This document shows, piece by piece, positions 1-9,036 of a stretch of DNA of 64,000 nucleotides. Made by a program: the position numbers and the translations under genes. The stretch lies in NCBI GenBank assembly GCA_020635455.1, contig JACJZT010000005.1, positions 264,365-328,364 on the forward strand, given 5' to 3'. Under the pieces are notes generated by a model. The model saw nothing but the letters and a program-made list of their open reading frames with translations, did no database searches and was not told the origin of the DNA. Every line of letters starts with the position of its first letter. Position 1 is the first letter of the stretch. The DNA comes from Flavobacteriales bacterium. GTDB taxonomy: Bacteria > Bacteroidota > Bacteroidia > NS11-12g > UBA9320.

Positions 1-62
1 TCAGGAGTGTTGTTAAATTAAAGTAGTTCAAAGTAAAACGATAAGAAATAATTCATTTTGGT

Positions 63-70
63 TACTTTTG
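63..70 (+). promoter_or_regulatory. Putative -7 promoter box of the Nfu gene
   Basis: The octamer TACTTTTG fits the Bacteroidota -7 consensus TAnnTTTG and lies about 20 bases before the ATG at 91. No clear TTG -33 element is present at the expected distance, so this rests on one box only. Confidence 0.4.
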
Positions 71-90
71 TAGAATAATTCTAAATAACA

Positions 91-654
91 ATGAACAGTA
101 CTGATTTGGTAAATGTATATGCAGAGGCAACTCCCAATCCGGGAAGTATGAAATTCGTGATCAACAGAATGATCTGTCCGAATGAAAGTGTTGATTTCCG
201 TAATGAACAGGAAGTGACCGGAAGTCCCCTGGCAGCTGAATTGTTCAAATTTCCATTTGTAAATGGGATCTTTATCATGAATAATTTCATTACCATCACC
301 AAATCACCTGATTCGGAATGGGCTATAAACATTCCTCAATTGAGGGATTATATAAAGTCTTATCTTGAATCGGGAAAAACGGTAATCGAAAAAAGGACGG
401 AATTAAGTGCAGATGAAGAAAATGAAGTGATCACCAAGATCAAGAAACTTCTTGAGGATCACGTAAAACCGGCTGTTGAAATGGACGGCGGTGCCATTGA
501 TTTTAAAACCTTCGAACAAGGTGTGGTGACGGTAACGATGAAAGGTTCCTGCAGTGGTTGCCCTTCATCGACTTTGACCCTTAAGGCCGGCATAGAAAAT
601 CTTTTGAAAAGAATGGTTCCAGAGGTTCAGGCTGTAGAAGCCGAATCGGTTTAA
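91..654 (+). CDS. Nfu/NifU-type iron-sulfur cluster scaffold protein
   Basis: This 187-residue protein is a cytoplasmic carrier that holds a nascent iron-sulfur cluster and passes it to target apoproteins. It has the two-domain Nfu layout. An N-terminal Nfu_N domain (about residues 6-92, with the family-type TPNPGSMKF start) precedes a NifU C-terminal domain (about 110-175). The latter carries the cluster-binding pair C154-x-x-C157 in the motif GSCSGCPSS, preceded by the conserved VEMDGGAID. Length matches full-length Nfu proteins. The ATG at 91 follows a -7-like box. The gene converges on the next one with only three bases between the stop codons. No other iron-sulfur assembly gene is in view, so it appears to be a stand-alone transcription unit. 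Confidence 0.93.
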   Translation: MNSTDLVNVYAEATPNPGSMKFVINRMICPNESVDFRNEQEVTGSPLAAELFKFPFVNGIFIMNNFITITKSPDSEWAINIPQLRDYIKSYLESGKTVIEKRTELSADEENEVITKIKKLLEDHVKPAVEMDGGAIDFKTFEQGVVTVTMKGSCSGCPSSTLTLKAGIENLLKRMVPEVQAVEAESV

Positions 655-657
655 TTT

Positions 658-2556
658 CTATCGTATCACATGTACCACCCCGCGGTAAAAATTGTCGGGA
701 CTGGTAGAACATTTAGACTTGATGTACAGCGTCCACATATAGGCATCATTCTTTACGGTTTGTCCATCAATTTTTCCATTCCAGGCCATCATAGGGTCTT
801 CTGTTTCGAATAATTTTTGACCCCACCGATCGAAGACCCGGAAGGAATAGTGATTGAAATTCGCGAAATCAAACACAGGTTTAAATGCGTCGTTTAAACC
901 ATTTTCATCCGGTGAGAAAGCATTTGGAACCCAAATTTTTCCCAATCCGTCGTAATTCACAACCGTGATGCTGTCTCTTTGAACAAAATTGCAAATTTTA
1001 TCTCTTACAAGCACTTTATACTGACCGGCATTGCTTACCAGTATTGAAGGCGTTTTTTCACCGGTACTCCAGTTGATCGAATAATTAAGGCTGTCGTTAA
1101 TGTGGGTTCGGAACCGGAGGGTATCCGATTGACAACTTTCGATGAGTGGCGGACCAATATCAACCTTTACCGGCATGCGGTTCGTAATACGTATTGAGTC
1201 TGAATTTTCACAATAATTTCCCCAGACCTTTACCGTGTATTTCCCAGGTGAGTTGACCTGAATCCTAAAATTGGAATCACCGGTATTCCATAAATATTTG
1301 TTGGCTGTGTAAGCACTTCCGATTATCATGTCCACCGGGCCGCAGATAAGGGTATCCTTGCCAAGATCTACCAAAGGAAGAGGTTCTGTAAATACATTTA
1401 TGGTATCGCTTTTTTTACAGTTACCTTTTGAAACCTCAAGCCAGTATTTTCCCGGCTTACTTACCACTAAGGTGTCGGCAACAGATGCATCGGACCATAA
1501 ATAATTTTCGAATTTTATGTTTTTAACAGAAAGTGTTTTTGAAAAATTGTCGCCACAAAAGGTGGTATCCGGTCCCAGGGTAAAATCCTTTACACCCGGA
1601 AGGATCTTTTTGTGATCTTTAAAACTGCCACAATCCGTAAACACTTCAACCCAGTATTCACCGAAGGTCGAAACCTTTATTTTCTGGGTGGTTTCACCTG
1701 TACTCCAAAGCACCCTTCGTCCGGGGTTTCCGGCATCAAGTTCAATATCAAAACCCTCGGTACAGATAAACGTATCCTTACCAATATTGGTTGTATGCTT
1801 AAAACTACCGGATTCAATAAATACATAAGAATCGAGCAAGTCATCCCCAACATCTGCAATGGCAAGTTTTATAGTATACGTTTTACAAGGCATCAGATTT
1901 AGTTTTGCCGTAAGGGTTACCGTAAGACCATCCGCCTGAAGTGTTGGTTCACCGGGGGTATTGAACCTGAAATACTTTGGGTTTCTTTTGTAATTAACGT
2001 TATCGATGCTAACCGTTAAATTGGTTCCCGGCACAAGAGCTACATTCTGTTGATCCGGTATTCCGGGACCACTGATAAAAAAGCCGAAAATATCGCTTAC
2101 GCCTTTGTCTACATATTCAATGTATTCTTCGGAAGCAAAAATGTAATTAAAGGTAATTTCTTCAGTTTGCGGGACGAAATCAAATTCGAGGACAGCAGCA
2201 TCAAATACCTTTCCAATGGCATAAGGACCGAGCAATTCCGAGCCGGCTGAACCCGAGCCCAACTCCGATGTGGTTCTGTCACCAACATTATTCGGGCCCT
2301 TGGCCAACATGGCAATGCCGGTTGAAAGAACAATTCCGGCATTCATTTCCAAAGCCGTATTGCTTCCATTTTCAAAAAAACCGGCAGCCCTCTTATAACC
2401 TGTAAGTTTGATATTGCTGGTTTTAATACCATCTCCCACCAAAACATTGTTCACCAGAATATACGGATCAACCTCACCAATGATAAGTTGTGAACTGCCT
2501 GACTCCGGTTTAAGAAGTGCCAGAAAGGAAAGAAGTATCCAATAAGTTCTTTTCAA
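658..2556 (-). CDS. Secreted choice-of-anchor L protein with T9SS type B sorting domain
   Basis: This 632-residue secreted protein has an N-terminal signal peptide ending near SGSSQ. Residues of roughly 30-255 match the choice-of-anchor L module (AGIVLSTG, then FNYIFASEEY). Then come about four short repeats beginning LGxDTxxC, each with a (L)WSTGE- or LWNTGD-like core, which look like SprB/PKD-type beta-sandwich modules. The last 90 residues are a gliding-motility C-terminal (CHU_C) domain starting IWVPNAFSPDENGLND, the signal for export by the type IX secretion system and attachment at the cell surface. The substrate or binding partner cannot be read from sequence. It converges on the Nfu gene and diverges from the next T9SS gene. 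Confidence 0.88.
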   Translation of the reverse strand: MKRTYWILLSFLALLKPESGSSQLIIGEVDPYILVNNVLVGDGIKTSNIKLTGYKRAAGFFENGSNTALEMNAGIVLSTGIAMLAKGPNNVGDRTTSELGSGSAGSELLGPYAIGKVFDAAVLEFDFVPQTEEITFNYIFASEEYIEYVDKGVSDIFGFFISGPGIPDQQNVALVPGTNLTVSIDNVNYKRNPKYFRFNTPGEPTLQADGLTVTLTAKLNLMPCKTYTIKLAIADVGDDLLDSYVFIESGSFKHTTNIGKDTFICTEGFDIELDAGNPGRRVLWSTGETTQKIKVSTFGEYWVEVFTDCGSFKDHKKILPGVKDFTLGPDTTFCGDNFSKTLSVKNIKFENYLWSDASVADTLVVSKPGKYWLEVSKGNCKKSDTINVFTEPLPLVDLGKDTLICGPVDMIIGSAYTANKYLWNTGDSNFRIQVNSPGKYTVKVWGNYCENSDSIRITNRMPVKVDIGPPLIESCQSDTLRFRTHINDSLNYSINWSTGEKTPSILVSNAGQYKVLVRDKICNFVQRDSITVVNYDGLGKIWVPNAFSPDENGLNDAFKPVFDFANFNHYSFRVFDRWGQKLFETEDPMMAWNGKIDGQTVKNDAYMWTLYIKSKCSTSPDNFYRGVVHVIR

Positions 2557-2706
2557 GTGATTATGAGTAGCTTAGTATTACAAATAAACGTATTTTATTC
2601 ATAAAACGTTTCAAATTTCAAGTCTTACTATTTTATTGCATTTCAGCGACTTAAGAATAAATTAAAGATTTCGTTTAATTTGCTTAAAAAAGTTATGTTT
2701 GCATTT

Positions 2707-3366
2707 ATGAAAAAAATATATACTCTTTTTGCGCTTTTCATTACCCTTTGTAGTTATGCCCAGTCGAGTTTTCATCCTTCATACGTAGTTAAGGAAGATT
2801 TTTGTTCGGTACCGGACATTATAGCACACAGTACCTTTACCAATAAATATGGAGTTACCGATCTCCAGTTCGTAAGAATAGAGAACACGCTTTCTTCCCA
2901 ATGGACCTCCGCATTTTGTGATTGTGAATTATGCCATGATATAGGCACGGATACGGCAAATTTTTATATGGAAATTGACGATTCATGTGAAGTTTCTGCT
3001 CATTTTTATCCGGTTGACAAAAAAGGATTAGGTGTTATGAAGATTAAAATATTTAACCCAGAAGATCCGGATAAATTTGTTATCGGAGAATTCAGAGCTA
3101 CCTGTTGGGGAGCTTCAACCACCTTCCTTAAAGAAAACGAATTTTATGTTTATCCAAGTCCTGCAAACGATATCATCACAATTCAATTCGGATCCGGAGA
3201 GGATTATCAGCTTGAGATAGTGTCTGTTGACGGCAAAGTTTTCATGGACGAGCAGGTAAGTGGATTGAATCATCCTTTGGACATATCGCAACTTGAAACC
3301 GGAATGTACGTAGCAAAGGTTACAAGCGCTGGTAAAGTTTACTACAGCAGATTCTCGAAACTTTAA
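2707..3366 (+). CDS. Secreted protein with T9SS type A sorting domain
   Basis: This protein of about 219 residues has a clear signal peptide (MKKIYTLFALFITLCSYAQ) when the ATG at 2707 is used. The open frame extends to a TTG at 2680, but that would put ten extra residues before the signal peptide. The middle is not recognised; it holds six cysteines, including CDCELC. The C-terminal 75 residues, from FYVYPSPANDIITI through a VDGKV core to GMYVAKVTSAGKVYYSRFSKL-like sequence, are a type A T9SS sorting domain, so the product is probably released or anchored outside the cell. It is divergent from the preceding gene and followed by the repeat flanking insertion sequence copy 1. Confidence 0.8.
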   Translation: MKKIYTLFALFITLCSYAQSSFHPSYVVKEDFCSVPDIIAHSTFTNKYGVTDLQFVRIENTLSSQWTSAFCDCELCHDIGTDTANFYMEIDDSCEVSAHFYPVDKKGLGVMKIKIFNPEDPDKFVIGEFRATCWGASTTFLKENEFYVYPSPANDIITIQFGSGEDYQLEIVSVDGKVFMDEQVSGLNHPLDISQLETGMYVAKVTSAGKVYYSRFSKL

Positions 3367-3449
3367 GAATATTTCTTAAAATACAGATGTACCTGAACAA
3401 ATTAAGTAACAGGTAGGTTTTAAATAAGTCTATCCTCACAAAATGGATT

Positions 3450-3696
3450 TGAGTTTGCTTCGATTAGGGCTTTCAGCCCTATAACCCGACTCACTTTTTT
3501 TCTTGAAAAAAAAAGTAAGCCAAAAATTATTCACCCGTTTATGCTTGTTTCAATGGCGTTCATGAATGCTGTGCATTTCAAGCCAAAAAAATACTCCCTC
3601 CCGCATCCCAACGCCGCCCCCGTATTTTTGGCAACCCTTCGCACCATTCTGAAATCGAATAATTTCTGGTTAAATTACTTTATAATTCATCTTTTT
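3450..3696 (+). repeat. Left 247-bp direct repeat flanking IS copy 1
   Basis: This 247-base segment is repeated at 5344-5590; I compared the two by eye and found no difference. It ends exactly at the first base of the insertion sequence, so it is read as an unusually long target-site duplication. The segment looks noncoding: a small hairpin (agggct-ttc-agccct, 3466-3480), an A/T-run inverted repeat, and a short open frame at 3541-3795 that runs into the element and is not believed to be a gene. Confidence 0.95.
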
Positions 3697-5343
3697 CCTG
3701 ACTTCCGCAAGTTTAATCCTCTGAAAATGCAAGTCTCTCAAAATCTGATACTTGATGGTCTAAAATATCGTTTTCTGGGTGTTAATTTGACTTAATTTCA
3801 GTTTATTTGGTGGATGTATGTTCGAGTTCTAAAACATAAAAATGGTCGGAGCTACATTCAAGTCATCGAAAAGCGAGGGGGTAAATATGTGGTTAGGAAA
3901 AGTTTTGGTTCGGGAAACACTCCCGAAGCAGTTCAAAAATTAAAACTAACCGCCGATCGTTGGGTAGCTAATCAAACAGGCCTTCAAGAGTTTGACTTTG
4001 TTGGAGAACGGGAGTTATTCAACAAACTTCTTGATAACATCTCCTCTCTTAAGCTGGTAGGTATAGAATTTACATTGGGAAGGCTCTTTGATGAGATAGG
4101 CTTTAATAATATTGAGGACGAGCTTTTTCGTCATTTGGTTCTTTATCGGTTGGTATATCCAAAGAGCAAGCTGAAAACCACAGAGTATCTCTATCGCTAT
4201 GAAGGGAAGCAGTATAGTGAAGATGAGATTTATCGGTACATGGATAAACTCCACAACAAGCAGAAGGATCGCGTTCAGCAGATCAGCTATGCACACACCC
4301 TAAGTTTGTTTCCCAAAGGCATTCAGGTTGTTTTTTACGATGTTACTACAGTTTATTTCGAAATTGACCAAGAGGATGAGTTGCGTAAAACCGGGTTTTC
4401 CAAGGAGGGTAAACATGAAAACCCGCAGATTGTGCTTGGGTTGCTTGTGAGCAGAGATGGATATCCGCTTGCCTATGACATTTTTGAGGGCAATAAGTTT
4501 GAAGGTCACACGATGATGCCTGTCATTGATGGTTTTAAACAGAAATACAATCTGGAGCAATTAATTATAGTAGCAGACAGCGGTTTATTATCACGATCCA
4601 ATATCGAGCAGCTTCAAGAGCAGAACTATGAATTTATCCTGGGAGCTCGAATCAAGAATGAAAGCACGAGCATCAAGGACAAAATACTCACCCTTCAACT
4701 CAAAAATGGAGAGAGTGCTGTTATCAATAAAGGAGATTTGAGATTGATAATTACTTACTCAGACAAAAGAGCTGAAAAAGATCAATACAATCGTAAAAAA
4801 GGCATCAACAGGCTTAGTAAACAAATAAGATCCGGTCGCCTAACCAAAGATCACATAAATAAAAGAGGCTACAATAAGTTTCTACGCATGGAGGGTCAGA
4901 TAAATCTTGTACTTGACCAACATCAAATTGCACAAGATAAGAAATGGGATGGACTCAAAGGCTATCTGACCAACTCTAAACTCAACAAAGATCAGCTAAT
5001 TGAAAACTATCAACACCTTTGGCAAATTGAGAAGGCATTTAGAGTGGCAAAGACAGAATTAAAACTTCGTCCGGTATTCCACAGAAGGCAAAGAAGAATT
5101 GAGGCACATATCTGCCTGAATTTTGCAGCCTACAAAGTATACAAAGAGTTAGAAAGGTTCCTCAAAGAAAACAAATCATCACTGAGTCCACAAAAGGTAA
5201 TTGAAATCGCACAGAATATTCACCAGATTGAACTAACAACCCCAACAACTAAAGATGTGCTCAAAAAAACAATCATTCTTTCTGAAGAACAGAAAGATAT
5301 AGAACGCCTCTTTCAATTTGGGTGTTAATTTGCGGAAGTCAGG
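3697..5343 (+). mobile_element. IS1634-like insertion sequence, copy 1 (1647 bp)
   Basis: The element runs from CCTGACTTCCGCAA (3697-3710) to its exact reverse complement TTGCGGAAGTCAGG (5330-5343), giving 14-bp perfect terminal inverted repeats. It contains one transposase gene. A second copy of the same length lies in opposite orientation at 46591-48237. Only one base change was found, ATT to ATG at transposase codon 488, so the copies moved recently. Direct repeats of 247 bp flank it. Long, variable target duplications are reported for IS1549 and IS1634, which supports the family placement. Confidence 0.95.
3814..5328 (+). CDS. IS1634-family transposase, copy 1
   Basis: This 504-residue DDE transposase moves the surrounding element. 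The central region carries acidic motifs expected of the IS4/IS1634 superfamily: FYDVTTVYFE near residue 175, then IIVADSGLLS near 250, and later a YQHLWQIEKAFRVAKTELKLRPVFH segment matching the family's Y-(2)-R/W-E-K signature region. The stop codon lies one base before the right inverted repeat, so the gene fills the element. The ATG at 3814 follows about 115 bases of left-end sequence. It is intact and probably functional, since the second copy differs at a single residue (I488 here, M488 there). Confidence 0.93.
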   Translation: MYVRVLKHKNGRSYIQVIEKRGGKYVVRKSFGSGNTPEAVQKLKLTADRWVANQTGLQEFDFVGERELFNKLLDNISSLKLVGIEFTLGRLFDEIGFNNIEDELFRHLVLYRLVYPKSKLKTTEYLYRYEGKQYSEDEIYRYMDKLHNKQKDRVQQISYAHTLSLFPKGIQVVFYDVTTVYFEIDQEDELRKTGFSKEGKHENPQIVLGLLVSRDGYPLAYDIFEGNKFEGHTMMPVIDGFKQKYNLEQLIIVADSGLLSRSNIEQLQEQNYEFILGARIKNESTSIKDKILTLQLKNGESAVINKGDLRLIITYSDKRAEKDQYNRKKGINRLSKQIRSGRLTKDHINKRGYNKFLRMEGQINLVLDQHQIAQDKKWDGLKGYLTNSKLNKDQLIENYQHLWQIEKAFRVAKTELKLRPVFHRRQRRIEAHICLNFAAYKVYKELERFLKENKSSLSPQKVIEIAQNIHQIELTTPTTKDVLKKTIILSEEQKDIERLFQFGC

Positions 5344-5590
5344 TGAGTTTGCTTCGATTAGGGCTTTCAGCCCTATAACCCGACTCACTTTTTTTCTTGA
5401 AAAAAAAAGTAAGCCAAAAATTATTCACCCGTTTATGCTTGTTTCAATGGCGTTCATGAATGCTGTGCATTTCAAGCCAAAAAAATACTCCCTCCCGCAT
5501 CCCAACGCCGCCCCCGTATTTTTGGCAACCCTTCGCACCATTCTGAAATCGAATAATTTCTGGTTAAATTACTTTATAATTCATCTTTTT
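5344..5590 (+). repeat. Right 247-bp direct repeat flanking IS copy 1
   Basis: Exact copy of 3450-3696, starting directly after the right inverted repeat of the element. Beyond 5590 the sequence is unique, with no recognisable feature up to the moxR gene at 5751. Confidence 0.95.
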
Positions 5591-5750
5591 ATTATAATCC
5601 TTTCAACAGGATACATATAAAATGTTAGAAAACATTGCAAGGTCTTAAATTAATTTCAATGTAATCTTGCAAAATCAAAGTAACATTTTAAGCTTTAAAA
5701 CATTATTATATAATGGATTAAGTGGTTTATGAGGTTCGACTATTTACAAT

Positions 5751-6716
5751 TTAAAACAGCTGTTTTATAATCGACTCAACGGAAATACCTTCAGCTTCTG
5801 CTTTGTAATTTTTGAGTATTCTGTGGCGCAAAACCGAATTGGCCACTGATTGTACATTCTCAATATCCGGTGAATACTTACCATTGATCAGAGCGTTGCA
5901 TTTGGCACCTATTATTAAATACTGACTGGCTCTGGGACCAGCACCATAACTAACGTATTTATTCACTTCGTCGGTTGCAAGGGCATAGCCGGGTCGGGTT
6001 TTACCCACCAGTTTAACAGCATATTCATAAACATTATCTGCAACCGGAACTTTTTTCACCAAATCCTGAAAATATAAGATCTCTTTAGCTCCAAACACCT
6101 TCTGCAGATGTACCTCCTTGTCGCTGGTCGTATTTTTCACAACCATGATCTCCTCTTCATAAGTCGGGTAATCAAGAAACAGATTAAACATAAACCGGTC
6201 AAGTTGTGCTTCAGGCAAAGGGTAAGTACCTTCCTGCTCGATCGGGTTTTGCGTTGCCAGAACGAAGAACGGATTTGGGAGTTTGTGATTATGTCCTCCA
6301 ACCGTAATGCTCTTTTCCTGCATAGCCTCCAGAAGCGCAGCCTGTGTTTTGGGAGGTGTACGGTTGATCTCATCCGCTAAAATAATGTTCGCGAATAATG
6401 GTCCCCTTGAAAACCGGAAATTCTTCTGGTCGTCAAGTATTTCAGAACCGGTTATGTCGCCCGGCATCAAGTCCGGCGTAAATTGAATCCGGTTGAATTC
6501 GAGGTCGAGAGATTCGGATATAGACTTTACCAACAAGGTCTTTGCCAGTCCCGGTACACCAACAAGCAGACTGTGGCCCTTACAAAATATAGAAGTTAAC
6601 ACTCCATCGATAACTTCATTTTGTCCAACAATTACCTGAGAAATTTCATTCTTCAGCTTTTGCACATTTTCTTTAAAAGCTTCTGCAGCTTCTACCTCAT
6701 CTTTATATTCTATCAT
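5751..6716 (-). CDS. MoxR-family AAA+ ATPase
   Basis: This 321-residue cytoplasmic ATPase belongs to the MoxR group, chaperone-like ATPases that help assemble or activate partner proteins, often with von Willebrand-A domain partners. It shows Walker A GVPGLAKT (53-60), Walker B IILADE (111-116) followed by INRTPPKTQAALLEAMQE, and the ATQNPIEQEGTYPLPEAQLDRF segment in which sensor 1 and the arginine finger lie. Length is typical. It ends the minus-strand run of three peptidyl-prolyl isomerase genes, 12 bases or so after the last one, and is probably cotranscribed. The usual DUF58/VWA partners are not adjacent, so its client is unknown; the context suggests an envelope task. Confidence 0.93.
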   Translation of the reverse strand: MIEYKDEVEAAEAFKENVQKLKNEISQVIVGQNEVIDGVLTSIFCKGHSLLVGVPGLAKTLLVKSISESLDLEFNRIQFTPDLMPGDITGSEILDDQKNFRFSRGPLFANIILADEINRTPPKTQAALLEAMQEKSITVGGHNHKLPNPFFVLATQNPIEQEGTYPLPEAQLDRFMFNLFLDYPTYEEEIMVVKNTTSDKEVHLQKVFGAKEILYFQDLVKKVPVADNVYEYAVKLVGKTRPGYALATDEVNKYVSYGAGPRASQYLIIGAKCNALINGKYSPDIENVQSVANSVLRHRILKNYKAEAEGISVESIIKQLF

Positions 6717-6728
6717 AAATAATACTTC

Positions 6729-8081
6729 TTAGTTTGTTTTTATCCAACGTTTCATTTCCTTGCAATCGGTGTAACCGGGTTCCACATGAATGTAGACGTT
6801 CTTCTTGAACTTTTCGGCCCATTCGGCCATGGCTTCCTGTTTTTTTTGTTCCAGAGCAAATGCCTGAATTTTTTGATAATCCTCTCTCAGATTTGCCCTG
6901 TGTGGCTTTGTTTCCGATTTGAGGTATAGAATCCTGTATGCTGTGCTACCATCAGGATTTTGAATGGGAGTTGGTTTAGAAAATTCCCCGGGTTTCATTT
7001 TTTGAACCTGCAATACAACGTCCTGATCCAGGAGTTCTATTTCTATACGGTTGGCTCCCACATTCGGATCTGTGAAAAATCCGCAATTTGCCTTGGTCAT
7101 TTCATCTTCTGAGTATTTTGAAGCTGCTTTGCAGAACGAAATTGAATCGATCTTTATCAATGCGATAAGGTCATTCAAAAATTTTTCGGTGTTCTGCAGA
7201 TCTTTGGTTATAATGGTAGGTTTGATAAGGATATGGCGAACATTTATCTTTTCACCTTTTCGATCAATGAGCTTTAGAATGTGATATCCGTATTGAGTTT
7301 CGATAATTGGGGAAACAGAATCGGGTTTGAGTTTAAAGGCCATGGCCTCAAAAGCAGATACCATTTGTCCTCTTTTAAAATATCCCAATTCACCTCCATT
7401 TGCTGCTGATCCCGGATCTTCACTAAAACTTTTGGCGGTCAGTTCAAAATCCCTTCTCCCTGCAAGTATGTCCTCACGATACTTTTTCAAGGTTTCGTAG
7501 GCGTAATCTTTTGCAAGCTGATTGGGTTTGGGAACCATAACAATTTGTCCCAATTCAACCTCGGTTCCAAATAAAGGCAAACTATCGTTTGGAATTTTAT
7601 CAAAATATTTCTTTACCTCCGTTGGTGTAACTTTTACGGCATCAAGCATTACTTTCTGAACCTCCTGTACCTGCATTTGCTGCTTTAATTTAGGTTTCAT
7701 CTCCTCCTTGTATTCAATTATAGATTTGCCCAGATATTTCTCAAGTCTGGCCTCATCGCCGATCTGGGCGGTAAAATATACGATCTTTCGATCGAGCTCA
7801 TAATCTACCATTTCCTCACTTATTTCGATACTGTCCAACTCTGCCTTGTGCAGCAGGAGTTTTTGAAGGACCAACTGATTCAGGATCTCGCATTTCAAAT
7901 CGCCTTTAAAATCGGGATACTGATCTTTAACCTGCAAGTATTCAACCTCCCACTCCGATTTTAGGATAACATTTTCACCCACAACTGCAGCCACTTCTTC
8001 AAGGATCTGCCTGGGTTGGGCCTGCACCGCCTCAAAAAAACACAAGGCTAATATTGCGGTCAATAATCTCACGGATTTCAT
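6729..8081 (-). CDS. SurA-like periplasmic peptidyl-prolyl isomerase
   Basis: This protein of about 450 residues is a periplasmic chaperone with parvulin (rotamase) domains, of the kind that helps outer-membrane proteins fold. The start is taken as the ATG at 8081, which gives a signal peptide ending AVQAQ and leaves seven bases after the preceding stop; the longer frame would overlap that gene. A SurA_N-like helical region is followed by a clear parvulin domain (FSEDPGSAANGGELGYFKRG, then the YGYHILKLIDR strand) and a second, more divergent one starting NVRHILIKP. It is the third chaperone gene in the operon. Confidence 0.88.
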   Translation of the reverse strand: MKSVRLLTAILALCFFEAVQAQPRQILEEVAAVVGENVILKSEWEVEYLQVKDQYPDFKGDLKCEILNQLVLQKLLLHKAELDSIEISEEMVDYELDRKIVYFTAQIGDEARLEKYLGKSIIEYKEEMKPKLKQQMQVQEVQKVMLDAVKVTPTEVKKYFDKIPNDSLPLFGTEVELGQIVMVPKPNQLAKDYAYETLKKYREDILAGRRDFELTAKSFSEDPGSAANGGELGYFKRGQMVSAFEAMAFKLKPDSVSPIIETQYGYHILKLIDRKGEKINVRHILIKPTIITKDLQNTEKFLNDLIALIKIDSISFCKAASKYSEDEMTKANCGFFTDPNVGANRIEIELLDQDVVLQVQKMKPGEFSKPTPIQNPDGSTAYRILYLKSETKPHRANLREDYQKIQAFALEQKKQEAMAEWAEKFKKNVYIHVEPGYTDCKEMKRWIKTN

Positions 8082-8088
8082 GTCCTTT

Positions 8089-8988
8089 TTACGGTTTACT
8101 TTTTTGGGTTGGATACACATTTATCTTATCCTCTTTCTCGGCCTGGAGGACCATCTCATTTTCAATTTTTTTGAGCAATTCGATCTTTCTTTTATTTAGC
8201 AGGATTTGCTGTATGTTGTCCTTTACAAATTCAAACGGTGAAATGTGGTCTTTTATTCTGAAATTAAAAATATTTACATACCACACAAAACCCTGGTCCG
8301 AAACTCTGAAGACTCTGTTGCTATTTATAAAATTTTCCTGATTGTACGTTGTGATCGGAACCACCTTCAGCATTTCATCAAAAGCAAGCCAGTTTTCTTT
8401 TTCAAGATAAGCCGTACCACCATTTTTTAAGGCATCCACGGCCATTTCTGAAACATCGGTTTCCTGTCCCTTTTTAAATTTATTCCAGTAATTTTTCTTT
8501 TTATGTTCGTCCAGTTTATCAGGCATCTTAATGAATACGCAGCGAATGATGTTTTGTTTCAACTCAAAACTTTCAGGATTGTCATCGTAATATTTTTTCA
8601 TCTCATCGATACGGATATTGGTATCAAGATATTGAGCAATAATGTTTTTCCTGGCGCTGAATGAGATGAGGTCAAATTTAAAATCTTCAACCTTTTTGGT
8701 AATCTCATCCGAAGTACCGATCCCGTTCTCGTTTGCATAATTAAGGATAACCTGCTTTCTCAGCCAGGCATCGATATACCCTTTTTCGATCATGATGCTG
8801 TCCTGACGGGTCATGTTCGGACCAAACAACTCCTCGATCTCAGAAAGATAAAGCACCTTGTCATAGGCTTTAGCTATAATGGCGTCGGTATTTTCATCAG
8901 GTTTTTCCGAACAGTTTACCAATGAAACTATTAAAAACAACAGAAAAGTATAAACTGCAATTCTTTTGGATATAGGATTAAGATGCAT
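8089..8988 (-). CDS. Lipoprotein with SurA N-terminal-like fold, chaperone operon
   Basis: This 299-residue protein has a lipoprotein signal ending in the lipobox LVNC, with the lipidated cysteine near residue 27. The mature part begins like a SurA/PpiC N-terminal helical domain (an acidic start, then VLYLSEIEELF and a DSIMIEKGYIDAWLRKQVIL segment). No complete parvulin catalytic domain is visible, so it may be a chaperone without isomerase activity. It sits between two parvulin genes, 48 bases after one and just before the other. The placement supports a shared role in folding envelope proteins. Its anchoring side (inner or outer membrane) cannot be decided. Confidence 0.7.
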   Translation of the reverse strand: MHLNPISKRIAVYTFLLFLIVSLVNCSEKPDENTDAIIAKAYDKVLYLSEIEELFGPNMTRQDSIMIEKGYIDAWLRKQVILNYANENGIGTSDEITKKVEDFKFDLISFSARKNIIAQYLDTNIRIDEMKKYYDDNPESFELKQNIIRCVFIKMPDKLDEHKKKNYWNKFKKGQETDVSEMAVDALKNGGTAYLEKENWLAFDEMLKVVPITTYNQENFINSNRVFRVSDQGFVWYVNIFNFRIKDHISPFEFVKDNIQQILLNKRKIELLKKIENEMVLQAEKEDKINVYPTQKSKP

Positions 8989-9036
8989 TACTCCCTGTTT
9001 ATCATAATTAAACCAAAGAGGTTTAAACTTTTAAGG

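Noticed and set aside
3541..3795. Short open frame of 84 residues, repeated at 5318-5620
   Set aside because: It lies in the duplicated flank and runs into the insertion sequence; it has no signal of coding use and exists twice only because of the target duplication.
4015..4560. Minus-strand open frames inside the transposase
   Set aside because: They are shadows of the transposase gene; identical shadows appear in copy 2.
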